From Thiothrix sp. (lineage in GTDB: Bacteria > Pseudomonadota > Gammaproteobacteria > Thiotrichales > Thiotrichaceae): 64,000 nt of DNA. The stretch spans positions 1 to 64,000 of the forward strand of contig NZ_JAQTLS010000005.1 of NCBI RefSeq assembly GCF_028714775.1, in the 5' to 3' direction. The translations under genes and the position numbers were made by a program. Below, one piece after another: positions 34,455-42,846 of the stretch. The notes under the pieces are model-generated. The model searched no databases, had not been told where the DNA came from, and saw only the letters and a program-made list of their open reading frames with translations. Position 1 is the first letter of the stretch. Each line of letters starts with the position of its first letter.

Positions 34455-34866
34455 GTATTTTGTCGACACCAATGTACTGGTCTATGCCTTCGACAGTAGT
34501 GAGCCTGAAAAACAACAAGTTGCCCTACAGATTTTGGAAGAACAAGGCAGCAACGGCGACCTGATGCTGAGTACGCAGGTATTGCAGGAATTTTTCGTCA
34601 CTGTCACCCGCAAATTGGCTAAACCACTTTCCATTGAGGATGCTTACGCTTGTGTCCAGCAATTTAGCATCTACCCGATGGTACAAATCACGTCTGAACT
34701 GGTCCTGCGGGCGATCAGCCGTACCCGCGATGATGCCTTTTCATTTTGGGACAGCTTGATTGTGGAAGCCGCACTGCAAGCCAACTGCCGAATATTATTC
34801 AGCGAAGACATGCAGGACGGCAGGCAAATTGGACAACTTACCATCCGCAACCCTTTCGCTGATTAA
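34444..34866 (+). CDS. PIN-domain toxin (VapC-like), module 2
   Basis: 140 residues from ATG 34444. PIN acids: KYFVDTNVLVYAFD, LQEFFVTV, FWDSLIVEAAL and LFSEDMQDG. The organisation is parallel to module 1 but the sequences are not close copies (about a third identical by eye), so the two modules were probably acquired separately or duplicated long ago. Convergent with metA. Confidence 0.88.
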   Translation: MNAKYFVDTNVLVYAFDSSEPEKQQVALQILEEQGSNGDLMLSTQVLQEFFVTVTRKLAKPLSIEDAYACVQQFSIYPMVQITSELVLRAISRTRDDAFSFWDSLIVEAALQANCRILFSEDMQDGRQIGQLTIRNPFAD

Positions 34867-34877
34867 ATCGCGTTTAC

Positions 34878-35951
34878 CTACTCACCACGCAGTCCCAGCG
34901 GATCATCCGGGTTCACCCATTCCATGAAGGGCTTGCGGCGGTCGTTGTTGGTCAGTTGGTAGACCTTGCCAATCCAGTTGCTGAAAAAGACTTTCGCTGT
35001 GTCGCGCCACGTATTGTGCAGCATCGGGAGCAGCAACTTTTCGGGGAATTCCGGCAGCGGCTCGCCTAAACGCTTGCAACGTTCCTGTTCCAAGCGGTAT
35101 TCGTTGAGGACTGCTTTTGCCATTGGGCGCAGGTAATTTTCTGGGAAGGGCGGGTAATCTTCCCGCGTGCCATTAAACCAGCGCATGGTTTCGCGGCGGT
35201 ATTCTTTCAGCAGGCTAACTTGGTCGTATTCCGGGTGGCCTTGCATGAATACCATACGGAACAGGTCGGGGCTGACTGCCATGTGGACACCGGCTTCCGC
35301 GCTTTCCACCAACACTTGCACCCCCACGGCTTCCAACGCTTCGCGGTCAATCTGGTTGAAGCGCGAATGTGGCACGTCGAAACGGGTGTTGAGGTCATTG
35401 ACCAGCGGGTGTTCCGGCATGGTGACGGCGTGGCTGTACACGCCCCAACGTTTGAAACCCAAGGGACGGCGGCGGATGCCCCACAAATGCTGCACCAGTG
35501 CATGGCTGGCAAGGCAGGAACACAGGGTCGAAGTGACATTTTCCTGCGCCCACGCCACCACCTCGCACAAACCATCCCAAAACGGCTCGTCTTCCAGATG
35601 CTCTGCTGCCGGATTTGCCCCGGTAATGATCAGCGCATCCAAACCCTGCACCTTCAAGTCCTCAAACTTTTCGTAGTACTGCTGGATATACGCCTGCGCC
35701 TTGTCACTGCGCGGCAAGGTGTCGAGCGTAAATGGGTGAATATGAAATTGCGCAATCAGGTTGGACGAACCCACCAGACGGAAAAACTGCCGCTCAGTCG
35801 CCGCCAACGCCGCATCCGGCATCATATTGAGGAAACCGATATGCAGTTCGCGGATTTCCTGATTAAAAGCGTAATCTTCGCTCAGGACGATCTGCCCTTC
35901 TTGGCGCAAGCGCTCGAAGGTTGGCAGCGCGGTGTGTGCGACTAATGGCAT
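34878..35951 (-). CDS. metA: Homoserine O-succinyltransferase (MetA family)
   Basis: Activates homoserine for methionine synthesis. 357 residues, longer than E. coli MetA (309) by a C-terminal extension. The catalytic Cys lies in STLCSCLASHALVQHL, and GQIVLSEDYAFNQEIRELHIG and MMPDAALAATERQFFRL match the family. Whether succinyl or acetyl-CoA is used cannot be told from motifs alone. It follows the P-loop ATPase gene by 24 bp. No S-box or SAM riboswitch is seen upstream. Confidence 0.93.
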   Translation of the reverse strand: MPLVAHTALPTFERLRQEGQIVLSEDYAFNQEIRELHIGFLNMMPDAALAATERQFFRLVGSSNLIAQFHIHPFTLDTLPRSDKAQAYIQQYYEKFEDLKVQGLDALIITGANPAAEHLEDEPFWDGLCEVVAWAQENVTSTLCSCLASHALVQHLWGIRRRPLGFKRWGVYSHAVTMPEHPLVNDLNTRFDVPHSRFNQIDREALEAVGVQVLVESAEAGVHMAVSPDLFRMVFMQGHPEYDQVSLLKEYRRETMRWFNGTREDYPPFPENYLRPMAKAVLNEYRLEQERCKRLGEPLPEFPEKLLLPMLHNTWRDTAKVFFSNWIGKVYQLTNNDRRKPFMEWVNPDDPLGLRGE

Positions 35952-35975
35952 GAAGAATCCCCCACCCCCAAGAAT

Positions 35976-36827
35976 TTATGCGCCATGACGGGCAATCGCC
36001 ATTTCGACCAGCGCGTTGAAATCGTTTTCGTCACGCACTTGCGCGGCTTCTTCCGAGGTGACGGTGTAGCCGTAATCGCGGGCAATAGCTTCATAGCGCG
36101 GCAAGCGTGAATGGAACAGGCGCGGGAATACCCAGCGAGTGAAGGCATCCGGTTCCATTTGCGCGGCGTATTCCAGACCCTGTTCCTGCAAATAAACAGC
36201 CAGATGTTCACGCAAGAAGGTCGGGCGGTAATACAGCGGCTTCGGGTCGCTACGGGCGCGGTCGATGAGTTTCTGCTCTTCTTCGCTGGTCGTGACCTTG
36301 ATATAAAGGATCAAGGTATTTTCCGCCAGCAATTCAAACACGGAAGGCTCTTCGAGTTCGCACAAGCTGCCACCGGCATCATTGACGAAGTGCGAATAAC
36401 CGTAAATCACCTGCGCTTTGCGGATAAATTCCGGCACATCGCGCATCGCGGCGATTTCCGCTTGGCGGTACACCGATTGGCGATGCATGAAATCATCCAG
36501 CGGTACGCCGCCCAGTTCCGGGTTGCCCAGTTTGCCTACGAATGACAGCACCGGCCCCAAATCATCCACGCGGATATTGTTGCGGATGTAAATCCAATCG
36601 TTACGCAATAATTCACGCAGGAACGGCACTTTCATCGCCTGTTCCTTAATCAGGTCGAGGATGTCCTCGTCCAGATAACAAGTCCCGATGCGGTAATCGC
36701 CGGAATAATGGAACCAGTCATGTTCACGTAACATACTGGAAATATGGGTTTTACCCACGCCGGACATGCCCAGCAGGGTGACTTTCTTGTGTTCCCAATT
36801 GCGGTATTGTTCTTTGGTCAGACGCAC
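35976..36827 (-). CDS. P-loop ATPase of unknown function next to metA
   Basis: 283 residues with an early Walker A, GMSGVGKT (residues 20-27). It has a long insert rich in Tyr and Asp (GDYRIGTCYLDEDILDLI) and PLYYRPTFLREHLAVYLQEQG. No membrane or signal part. It is the first gene before metA on the same strand, and I recall similar ATPases beside metA or metX in other proteobacteria, which hints at a role tied to methionine or homoserine but proves nothing. Confidence 0.7.
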   Translation of the reverse strand: MRLTKEQYRNWEHKKVTLLGMSGVGKTHISSMLREHDWFHYSGDYRIGTCYLDEDILDLIKEQAMKVPFLRELLRNDWIYIRNNIRVDDLGPVLSFVGKLGNPELGGVPLDDFMHRQSVYRQAEIAAMRDVPEFIRKAQVIYGYSHFVNDAGGSLCELEEPSVFELLAENTLILYIKVTTSEEEQKLIDRARSDPKPLYYRPTFLREHLAVYLQEQGLEYAAQMEPDAFTRWVFPRLFHSRLPRYEAIARDYGYTVTSEEAAQVRDENDFNALVEMAIARHGA

Positions 36828-36897
36828 ACTTGATCTCCGTGCAGGTGGTTGGCTTGATGGAGCGATACTTTACCACAACCAAGCCATTTCATAGCAC

Positions 36898-38457
36898 CTA
36901 CTGATACCACTCATCCCAGCCCGCATCGTAGTAACCTAGCAGCGGATGCGTGGCAAGCTGGTTAGTTTCCACCGCCACTTTGCCCATATCAGACGGAAAT
37001 TCAAACAACTGCGGCAACATCGGCGCATTGAGAAAACGGTAATCCAGCCCCGCAAGCTGTATCTGTGGCGGGCGCAATGGTTGGCGCGAAGCCATCACAA
37101 AACCCCATTCACCAAAGCTCGGCACATGCACATGGTAAGGCAGCGTAACCCAGTGATCCTGCGCCACCAACTCGCCACCCACCTGTTGCAGCGTGGCATC
37201 AATGCACCAAAACGCCTTGCGCGAATACAGCGGCGAAGTCGCCTGCACCGTCATTACCCCATCCTGCGCCAAATGTTGTTTGACCAGTGTGTAAAATGGC
37301 ACACTGTATAGCCGCGACAGGCTAGCATTATTCGGGTCGGGCAGGTCAATAAACACCGCATCGTAAAGTTGCTGGCTGGCTTCGAGGAATTTCCACGCAT
37401 CTTGGTTCACCACCTGCACACGCGCATCATTGAGCGAATCCTTGTTCAATGGGCGCAGCAATGGGTTGGTTTTGAACAATTGCGTCACTGCTGGATCAAG
37501 ATCAACCAAGGTAATGTGCTTCGCCGCCGGATAGCGCAGCAATTCCCGCGCCGCCAAGCCATCACCCCCGCCCAAAATCAGCACATTTTCCGGGTTACGC
37601 ACCAGCCCCATCAGCGGGTGGATCAGCGTTTCGTGGTAACGGTATTCGTCGAAACTGTCAAATTGCAGCGCACCATTGATGTAGAAACGGATGCGTTCGC
37701 CGCGCCGGGTCAAAATCAGGCGTTGCTGGAATGGCGTATCCTGCGTGAAAATGATTTCATCCTGATACAACTTGTTTTCCAGATGCGTGGTGAAACGCTC
37801 CGAAACCGCAAACCCGACCGCCAACAGCACCAGCAAACCCGCAGCCAGCAATAACATGGGGCGCAAACGCGGCATTTCCGCCCGAAACACATACAGCGCC
37901 AACAAGCCTACGCCCACGTTCAGCGAAGCCGTCAGAAACCCGGTTTGCAGCAAACCTAACTGCGGAACCAGCACCAGCGGAAACAACAACGCAGCCAGCA
38001 ATGCACCGATATAATCCGCCGTGAACACGTTCGACACGTTTACCTTGAGCGAAAAATGTTCCTTGAGGATGCGGATGATCAGCGGGATTTCGATACCCAG
38101 CATTGCCCCCTGCAAAAACACCAACACGAACAGCAACGGTGTGTAGTTATCCAACACCGCAAAGGCAAAAAACAGCAGCGGCGCAGACAACCCACCCAGT
38201 AAACCGATCAGCAATTGCAAGCGGATAAACTGCAAGGGCAATTCCCGCTCAATAAACCGCGACCACCACGCCCCCGCGCCCATCGAACTCATGAACAGCC
38301 CAATCACCAGCGAAAACTGGTACACCGAATCGCCCAGCAAATAGCTCGACAACGTACCCGCCAGCAGCTCGTAAATCAGCCCGCAAATGGCAATAACGAA
38401 CGTGGAAAAGAGCAGTGCGAGTTGTTGGTGTTTGTGGGGGGCTAAAGTAGAGTTCAT
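36898..38457 (-). CDS. Membrane polyamine aminopropyltransferase (SpeE-like)
   Basis: 519 residues. The N-terminal about 215 residues hold seven or so membrane spans; the C-terminal half is a spermidine-synthase-type methyltransferase fold with SAM-site LILGGGDGLAARELL, DLDPAVT and YDAVFIDLPDPNNASLSRLYS (in part), the last carrying the gate Asp. Ordinary SpeE is soluble and about 290 residues; this fused membrane form occurs with DUF350, EcsC and DUF4178 genes. Decarboxylated SAM is the expected donor, but no SpeD is in the window. It is divergent from ecsC (106 bp). Confidence 0.85.
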   Translation of the reverse strand: MNSTLAPHKHQQLALLFSTFVIAICGLIYELLAGTLSSYLLGDSVYQFSLVIGLFMSSMGAGAWWSRFIERELPLQFIRLQLLIGLLGGLSAPLLFFAFAVLDNYTPLLFVLVFLQGAMLGIEIPLIIRILKEHFSLKVNVSNVFTADYIGALLAALLFPLVLVPQLGLLQTGFLTASLNVGVGLLALYVFRAEMPRLRPMLLLAAGLLVLLAVGFAVSERFTTHLENKLYQDEIIFTQDTPFQQRLILTRRGERIRFYINGALQFDSFDEYRYHETLIHPLMGLVRNPENVLILGGGDGLAARELLRYPAAKHITLVDLDPAVTQLFKTNPLLRPLNKDSLNDARVQVVNQDAWKFLEASQQLYDAVFIDLPDPNNASLSRLYSVPFYTLVKQHLAQDGVMTVQATSPLYSRKAFWCIDATLQQVGGELVAQDHWVTLPYHVHVPSFGEWGFVMASRQPLRPPQIQLAGLDYRFLNAPMLPQLFEFPSDMGKVAVETNQLATHPLLGYYDAGWDEWYQ

Positions 38458-38563
38458 AGCTATACCGGATTTATTCTAAACTGCATTTTAGAGGGAAATA
38501 TCAAGGTTTGACCATGACTCGCGTTACACTAAGTAGCATTACTATCCACCACCCGGCATAACC

Positions 38564-39340
38564 ATGACCCACGACGACCTTGAAGATCTGCGCTACGCCC
38601 AATCCCTGCTGGAAAACCCCGGCCTTGCGATCCGCATCAGCAACGCGATTGGCGCACCGCTGGAAAAAGGGTTGGCGATGCTTCCCCACGGCGCACAGGA
38701 AATCATCAACAAAGCCACCCAGAAAGCCTTGGAAACCGCGCTGGATTTCGCCGTTTCAACCCTTGACGAACAGCCGCAACAGGCCACCAATTGGTTGCAC
38801 AAAACGATTGCGGGGGTAACGGGTGCGGCGGGCGGTGCGTTTGGTTTGCCTGCGTTGGCGATTGAATTACCGATTTCGACCAGCATTATCCTGCGTTCCA
38901 TCGCCGACATTGCCCGCAGCGAAGGTGAAAATATCAAGTTGCCGGAAACACGCTTGGCCTGCTTGGAAGTGTTCGCCTTGGGTAGCAGCAGTTCCAACCA
39001 AGACGATGCCGCCGAATCGGCCTATTTCGCCGTGCGTGCCGCGCTTGCTAAAACGCTTTCTAATGCCACCCAATACCTTGCCAGCAGTGGTGTAGCACAA
39101 AAAACCGCACCGCCGTTAGTGCAATTAATTGCCCAAATTACGGCACGTTTCGGCATTCCGGTAACGCAAAAAGCCATTGCGCAAGCCGTTCCGGTCGCGG
39201 GTGCTGCGGGTGGCGCGTTGGTCAACACCTTATTCATCGACCACTTCCAGAACATGAGCCGGGGGCATTTTATCGTGCGCCGTTTGGAGCGTACCTACGG
39301 GTCGGATTTGGTCAAGTCGGTATACATGAAACTGATCTAA
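38564..39340 (+). CDS. EcsC family protein
   Basis: 258 residues, in the EcsC family whose namesake in Bacillus accompanies an ABC transporter. Recognised by GLPALAIELPISTSIILRSIADIARSEGE (in part) with the conserved LACLEVFALG, and the Gly/Ala-rich hydrophobic stretches (GVTGAAGGAFG, AVPVAGAAGGALVN). Probably membrane-associated. It stands on the opposite strand from both its neighbours of the cluster and converges with the DUF350 gene. Confidence 0.85.
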   Translation: MTHDDLEDLRYAQSLLENPGLAIRISNAIGAPLEKGLAMLPHGAQEIINKATQKALETALDFAVSTLDEQPQQATNWLHKTIAGVTGAAGGAFGLPALAIELPISTSIILRSIADIARSEGENIKLPETRLACLEVFALGSSSSNQDDAAESAYFAVRAALAKTLSNATQYLASSGVAQKTAPPLVQLIAQITARFGIPVTQKAIAQAVPVAGAAGGALVNTLFIDHFQNMSRGHFIVRRLERTYGSDLVKSVYMKLI

Positions 39341-39349
39341 ACCGCGCCT

Positions 39350-39562
39350 TCAACGGATCGCTGACGAATAAATCATCCCCAGCGCAATGATCACCGCTGC
39401 CACCACAATCGCCACGGCGGTATTGTTTTCCTCCACGATCTTCTTTTCCAGCGGGAAAGGGCGTATCCATTCCAGTATGAACAGGGTAAGCACGAACAGC
39501 CCCATGCCAATCAGTCCGTAGACGAGGCTGGAGATAATGTGTTCCAAAGACAGGTCTGCCAT
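39350..39562 (-). CDS. DUF350 small membrane protein (YjfL-like)
   Basis: 70 residues from ATG 39562. Two spans (VYGLIGMGLFVLTLFILEW and AVAIVVAAVIIALGMIY) with the family's conserved KIVEENNTAVAI between them. DUF350 proteins often sit in operons with polyamine or glutathionylspermidine ligases and membrane-stress proteins. An upstream in-frame start at 39613 lies inside the 55-residue gene and is not favoured. Confidence 0.85.
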   Translation of the reverse strand: MADLSLEHIISSLVYGLIGMGLFVLTLFILEWIRPFPLEKKIVEENNTAVAIVVAAVIIALGMIYSSAIR

Positions 39563-39590
39563 AAGGTTTCCTTGTGTATTTTTAGTCAAA

Positions 39591-39758
39591 TCATTTGCCG
39601 GGGCTGTAGCCACCAGAGCCTAAACCACCGCCGTGGCTACCGGAGCGCACGCTAGTGGGGTCGTCGAAATGGGTTTCTTCCATACCGACGTTGTAGTAAG
39701 TCAAGGCTGCTGCGCCAACCGTCAGCACGGCAAACAACAAGGCGATAAAGCGTGCCAT
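39591..39758 (-). CDS. 55-residue exported or membrane-anchored small protein
   Basis: ATG 39756-39758 overlaps the TGA of the upstream DUF4178 gene by 1 bp (TGATG). The product begins MARFIALLFAVLTVGAAALTY, a signal anchor, and ends in a Gly/Ser-rich tail (SHGGGLGSGGYS). No family recognised. It lies between DUF4178 and DUF350 genes and is read in the same direction, so it is probably a genuine member of the cluster. Confidence 0.65.
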   Translation of the reverse strand: MARFIALLFAVLTVGAAALTYYNVGMEETHFDDPTSVRSGSHGGGLGSGGYSPGK

Positions 39759-41026
39759 CAGTCGTCGTCCTCCTCAACTTCCTGCCAGCGGCGGCGTTCA
39801 AACCACCAGCGTTCCACCGGATGCCACAACGCCCCCAAACCCGACAACAGCAAAAGGATGAAGAAATACCGACTGCCGATAAAGCCTTCGCGCACTTCCA
39901 ACGTCACCGAACCGCTGGGTGGGGTGGCAACCATTTCGCCTTCGCCGCCTTCCGGGGTTTGGATCGTCAGGCTGTATACGCCCGCTTCCGGCACTTTGAA
40001 CAAGGCCGTGGCGGAACGGCTACCTTCCGACCAGCTTTCACCGTCTTCGTAACCTTCGTAATACGACACTTCCTTGCCCAAGGAATAAACCTCTTTATCC
40101 GCGTGCATCAGGGTGATTTCAAAATACAACCAAGCGTTGGACAGGCTGGTGTTCAAATCGAGCGCCACCAGCCGATCGGGTTGGGTAATGGTAAATTCGC
40201 GGGTTTGCTGCTCAGCCTGTGTGTCACCGACCGGAATGGTTTCGCTGTAAACCGTTTTTCCATCCAGAAACAACCAAATGAATAATGTGGCAAGCAGCGC
40301 GAAAATGGCAAATGGCCTGCTGGCGCGGCTGACCGTTTCACTGATGGCCCACTTAAACGGTTGCGCCGGGTGTACGCCGGAACGCATCCGTGGTTTATCC
40401 GTCAGCTTGAAACTGCGGTAAACCTCCTCTGGCTCCACGTATTCACACAGGTAAAGTTCGCTTTCATCGGCACTTTTTTCTGCTGACAATAGCCACGGCG
40501 GGGCAATCGCTTCTGCTAGCTGGCTGGTATCGCCGACTTTGGCAAGCCACGTCAATTCGCCCGCCACGTAAGTGATTTTGGCTTCGTAACGCTCGTACAG
40601 GCGAAACGTTTGCTCGCCACACGTCACGGTACTTTTGACCGCTTGCGTCCACAGCGCACTGCCCAAACAGGCGCGGGTACGGCGGGCGAAAGTGAAATGC
40701 CCGTTTTCGTAGCTCAGCCAAGTATAACCGTGGGTCGGCGAGAACATCAGCAAATCAACCCACTCACCTTCCGCATCTTGCCCGACCATGCCGACGATGG
40801 TGAATTCCACACCTTTGAACGTGCCTTGCATCCCAATCTCCAGCGGGCAATCGGGCTTGCGCTGGTTTTTGAATTGGGCAAGCACGGCGTATTCTTTTTG
40901 CGCATCCATCACTGCGCCGCAGTAATTGCAGTTGAGGGTGAGGATTTTGTGCCCGCCACCATGCAGTTGCAGCGGTGCGCCACAGGAGGTGCAACGGATG
41001 CTGGCGAGTTTCGGCTTAACGCTCAT
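39758..41026 (-). CDS. Zinc-ribbon DUF4178 membrane protein
   Basis: 422 residues. An N-terminal zinc ribbon (RCTSCGAPLQL and CNYCGAVMD), then a DUF4178 domain (IGMQGTFKGVEFTIVGMV, WVDLLMFSPTHGYTWLSYENGH in part), a membrane span at about 245-262 (FAIFALLATLFIWLFL), a periplasmic beta-rich domain, and a last span near the C-terminus (YFFILLLLSGLGAL) followed by an acidic tail EVEEDDD. Function unknown; the family travels with SpeE-like and DUF350 genes. It overlaps the next DUF4178 gene by 4 bp (ATGA). Confidence 0.85.
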   Translation of the reverse strand: MSVKPKLASIRCTSCGAPLQLHGGGHKILTLNCNYCGAVMDAQKEYAVLAQFKNQRKPDCPLEIGMQGTFKGVEFTIVGMVGQDAEGEWVDLLMFSPTHGYTWLSYENGHFTFARRTRACLGSALWTQAVKSTVTCGEQTFRLYERYEAKITYVAGELTWLAKVGDTSQLAEAIAPPWLLSAEKSADESELYLCEYVEPEEVYRSFKLTDKPRMRSGVHPAQPFKWAISETVSRASRPFAIFALLATLFIWLFLDGKTVYSETIPVGDTQAEQQTREFTITQPDRLVALDLNTSLSNAWLYFEITLMHADKEVYSLGKEVSYYEGYEDGESWSEGSRSATALFKVPEAGVYSLTIQTPEGGEGEMVATPPSGSVTLEVREGFIGSRYFFILLLLSGLGALWHPVERWWFERRRWQEVEEDDD

Positions 41027-41643
41027 GCATCCACCGTAATTTCAAACGGGTCGATCCAATTGCCTTGATAAGCCACGGGGTCACCATTTTGGAACGGGTA
41101 TTCCAACGTCACCAAAACACCGTTATTAGCCGACAGGTGCAAATAGCCCATGCGCTCACCCGGCAGGATGCGTTCCGGCAATTCGCCTTTGATACCTTCA
41201 CAACTACACAAACCCTTTTCAGTGATTTCCCACACCTGATTGCCGCGTTTGACGGGCTTGCCCACTTGCGCTTCGCGGATGTCGGGAAACGGTAACGACC
41301 ATTTCATCGGCACTTCAAACGCGAAATCGCCTTCGTCCACGCTCACCCAACGGCCTTCGCCCTGCCCATCCAGCACCCACCATTCATCCCAGAAACCGCC
41401 CTGATAGCGGTAACGCACATGCCCGACAGGGGTGTAACTGCGCTCTTTGTAACTGAAAGGCACGTGCAATTGCAGCAAGCTCGGCATTTCCGCTAGCACG
41501 GCAGACTTACCCGCCAAGCGCACGGCATCGTCTTCGAGGAAAATGGTGGAGCCGCAAGACTCACACACCGCCAATTTGCTGTGGCGGAAGTTGAGCGGTA
41601 GCAAGTTACCGCATTGCGGGCAGTTATGGGTGGTAGGCGGCAT
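41023..41643 (-). CDS. Zinc-ribbon DUF4178 soluble protein
   Basis: 206 residues from ATG 41643; ATGs at 41673 and further up are possible and no start has a strong ribosome site. A zinc ribbon (NCPQCGNLLPL and CESCGSTIFL) precedes one DUF4178 domain (YTPVGHVRYRYQGGFWDEWWV in part). Unlike its neighbour it has no membrane spans. Coupled to it by an ATGA overlap. A 45-bp element shared with the ATP-grasp upstream region lies at 41675-41719. Confidence 0.82.
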   Translation of the reverse strand: MPPTTHNCPQCGNLLPLNFRHSKLAVCESCGSTIFLEDDAVRLAGKSAVLAEMPSLLQLHVPFSYKERSYTPVGHVRYRYQGGFWDEWWVLDGQGEGRWVSVDEGDFAFEVPMKWSLPFPDIREAQVGKPVKRGNQVWEITEKGLCSCEGIKGELPERILPGERMGYLHLSANNGVLVTLEYPFQNGDPVAYQGNWIDPFEITVDA

Positions 41644-41674
41644 GGTGTTCGCACTTGTTAGTATTGGCTGCATT

Positions 41675-41719
41675 GTAACATTGCAGGCTGTCCACAAAGC
41701 AAACCTCCGTAACTATTTT
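41675..41719 (-). promoter_or_regulatory. 45-bp duplicated control element, copy A (upstream of DUF4178 pair)
   Basis: This stretch matches 42791-42835 at 37 of 45 positions with no gaps. Shared blocks include GTAACATT, CAGG, CACAA and GCAAAC. Both copies lie just before minus-strand genes of one cluster and face the same way, so a shared regulatory role is likely. It is not coding in either place. Confidence 0.6.
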
Positions 41720-41738
41720 TCACGCCAAGCCTGCTGCC

Positions 41739-42752
41739 TTAACCACCCTGTACAGCCAGATATTCAAGTATCTGCCGATAAAGCCCCTTCACGCGGGCGG
41801 CTTGCTCAGCCCCCAATGACGCATAGTTATCGAGTCCGGGAGCGTCGTTCAATTCAATGATATTCCACTCTTGTTCCGAAGCGTTGCTGGTCAGGTCATC
41901 GCAGAGAATATCGACGCCGCAAAGCTGAAGCCCCAGCGTTTTGCTTGCCTTGACCGCAATCGCGGCAAACGAGTCATGCAGGGTGTCGGTCACATCCGCC
42001 GATGTTCCGCCTGTGGAAAGGTTAGCATTATCAAGCAGCACCAGCCGCTCGCCCATTGCTGGGATGGTGTTGCGCGTGCATTGCAGCTCCCGCAGCTTTA
42101 TGTCGATGCGCGTATCCGAGGTGTCTATCTCGGAATTGGGGCGACCGAGGTGTTCGAGTTGTTCCTTTGACTGCCGCAGCAATGCCTCAATGGAATGTTC
42201 GCCGTCACCAACCACTGCCAAGGGAATGCGCTCATACGCGGAAATGATTTTTTCGCCCAATACTACGACACGGTAATCCCGCCCCCCGCAGGCTTGCTCA
42301 ACCAATAATACGTCGGTACGTTCAAAGATTTGCGCGGCTGCATTGGCAATGTCCGTAGGCACATACGCCTTGGTAACGAATGCGCCTTGACTGAGGTTGT
42401 TCGGCTTGACGAAGACCGGGAACCCCATTTGCGCCGCGAATTGGATCGCTTCTGTTACTCCCCTGCGACGAGCGGCAGGCAGGTTAGCATTGAGCTTGTC
42501 GGAAAAGAACGTCTTATTGGTGGGCACATTCAAGCCATGTTTGCGCAGAAAGAAGTTGGTATAGCCCTTATCTTTGGCAATTTCACTGGAACCCGCCGGA
42601 TTGACGTTGAAATTCGTATTCTTGAAAAGATGGCGGTGTCCATCAGGAAAAGTCAGTTCGCCAGCAAATTTATATTCTGGCTCTAATTCCACCGTAATCC
42701 CCATAGCTGGGGCAATCTCCGCAATGAGCATTGAAGCAAAGGGATAACGCAT
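41739..42752 (-). CDS. ATP-grasp ligase (cyanophycin-synthetase/glutathione-synthase-like)
   Basis: 337 residues from ATG 42752, where AGGACA gives a ribosome site; the open frame reaches 42818. ATP-grasp features: FPVFVKPNNLSQGAFV (phosphate-binding lysine), VLLVEQACGGRDYRVVVLGEK, and the metal-binding EWNIIELNDAPGLDN at the C-terminus. These enzymes join a carboxylate to an amine through an acyl phosphate; the CphA/GshAB-like parts suggest a peptide or amino-acid/polyamine product. There is no Mur-like ligase domain, so it is not a full cyanophycin synthetase. It is divergent from the two-component system. Confidence 0.82.
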   Translation of the reverse strand: MRYPFASMLIAEIAPAMGITVELEPEYKFAGELTFPDGHRHLFKNTNFNVNPAGSSEIAKDKGYTNFFLRKHGLNVPTNKTFFSDKLNANLPAARRRGVTEAIQFAAQMGFPVFVKPNNLSQGAFVTKAYVPTDIANAAAQIFERTDVLLVEQACGGRDYRVVVLGEKIISAYERIPLAVVGDGEHSIEALLRQSKEQLEHLGRPNSEIDTSDTRIDIKLRELQCTRNTIPAMGERLVLLDNANLSTGGTSADVTDTLHDSFAAIAVKASKTLGLQLCGVDILCDDLTSNASEQEWNIIELNDAPGLDNYASLGAEQAARVKGLYRQILEYLAVQGG

Positions 42753-42790
42753 AATGTCCTGTCCTGAGCGTAGAAGATGAGTGCCAGACT

Positions 42791-42835
42791 GTAACATTAC
42801 AGGATGTTCACAAGGCAAACTTCCACAACTGTTTT
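42791..42835. promoter_or_regulatory. 45-bp duplicated control element, copy B (upstream of ATP-grasp and response regulator)
   Basis: Matches 41675-41719 at 37 of 45 positions. Its left end includes the inverted repeat CTGTAA-CA-TTACAG (42789-42802). It sits in the 94-bp region between the divergent ATP-grasp gene and the response regulator, ending only 11 bp before the regulator's ATG, so one bound regulator could control both. Confidence 0.6.
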
Positions 42836-42846
42836 ATGCTTAAACC

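Noticed and set aside
35952-35975. SAM riboswitch before metA
   Set aside because: Only 24 bp separate metA from the preceding ATPase gene and no riboswitch-like structure is seen before the ATPase gene.
36898-42752. Full cyanophycin synthesis locus
   Set aside because: The ATP-grasp protein lacks the Mur-ligase half of CphA and no cyanophycinase is nearby.
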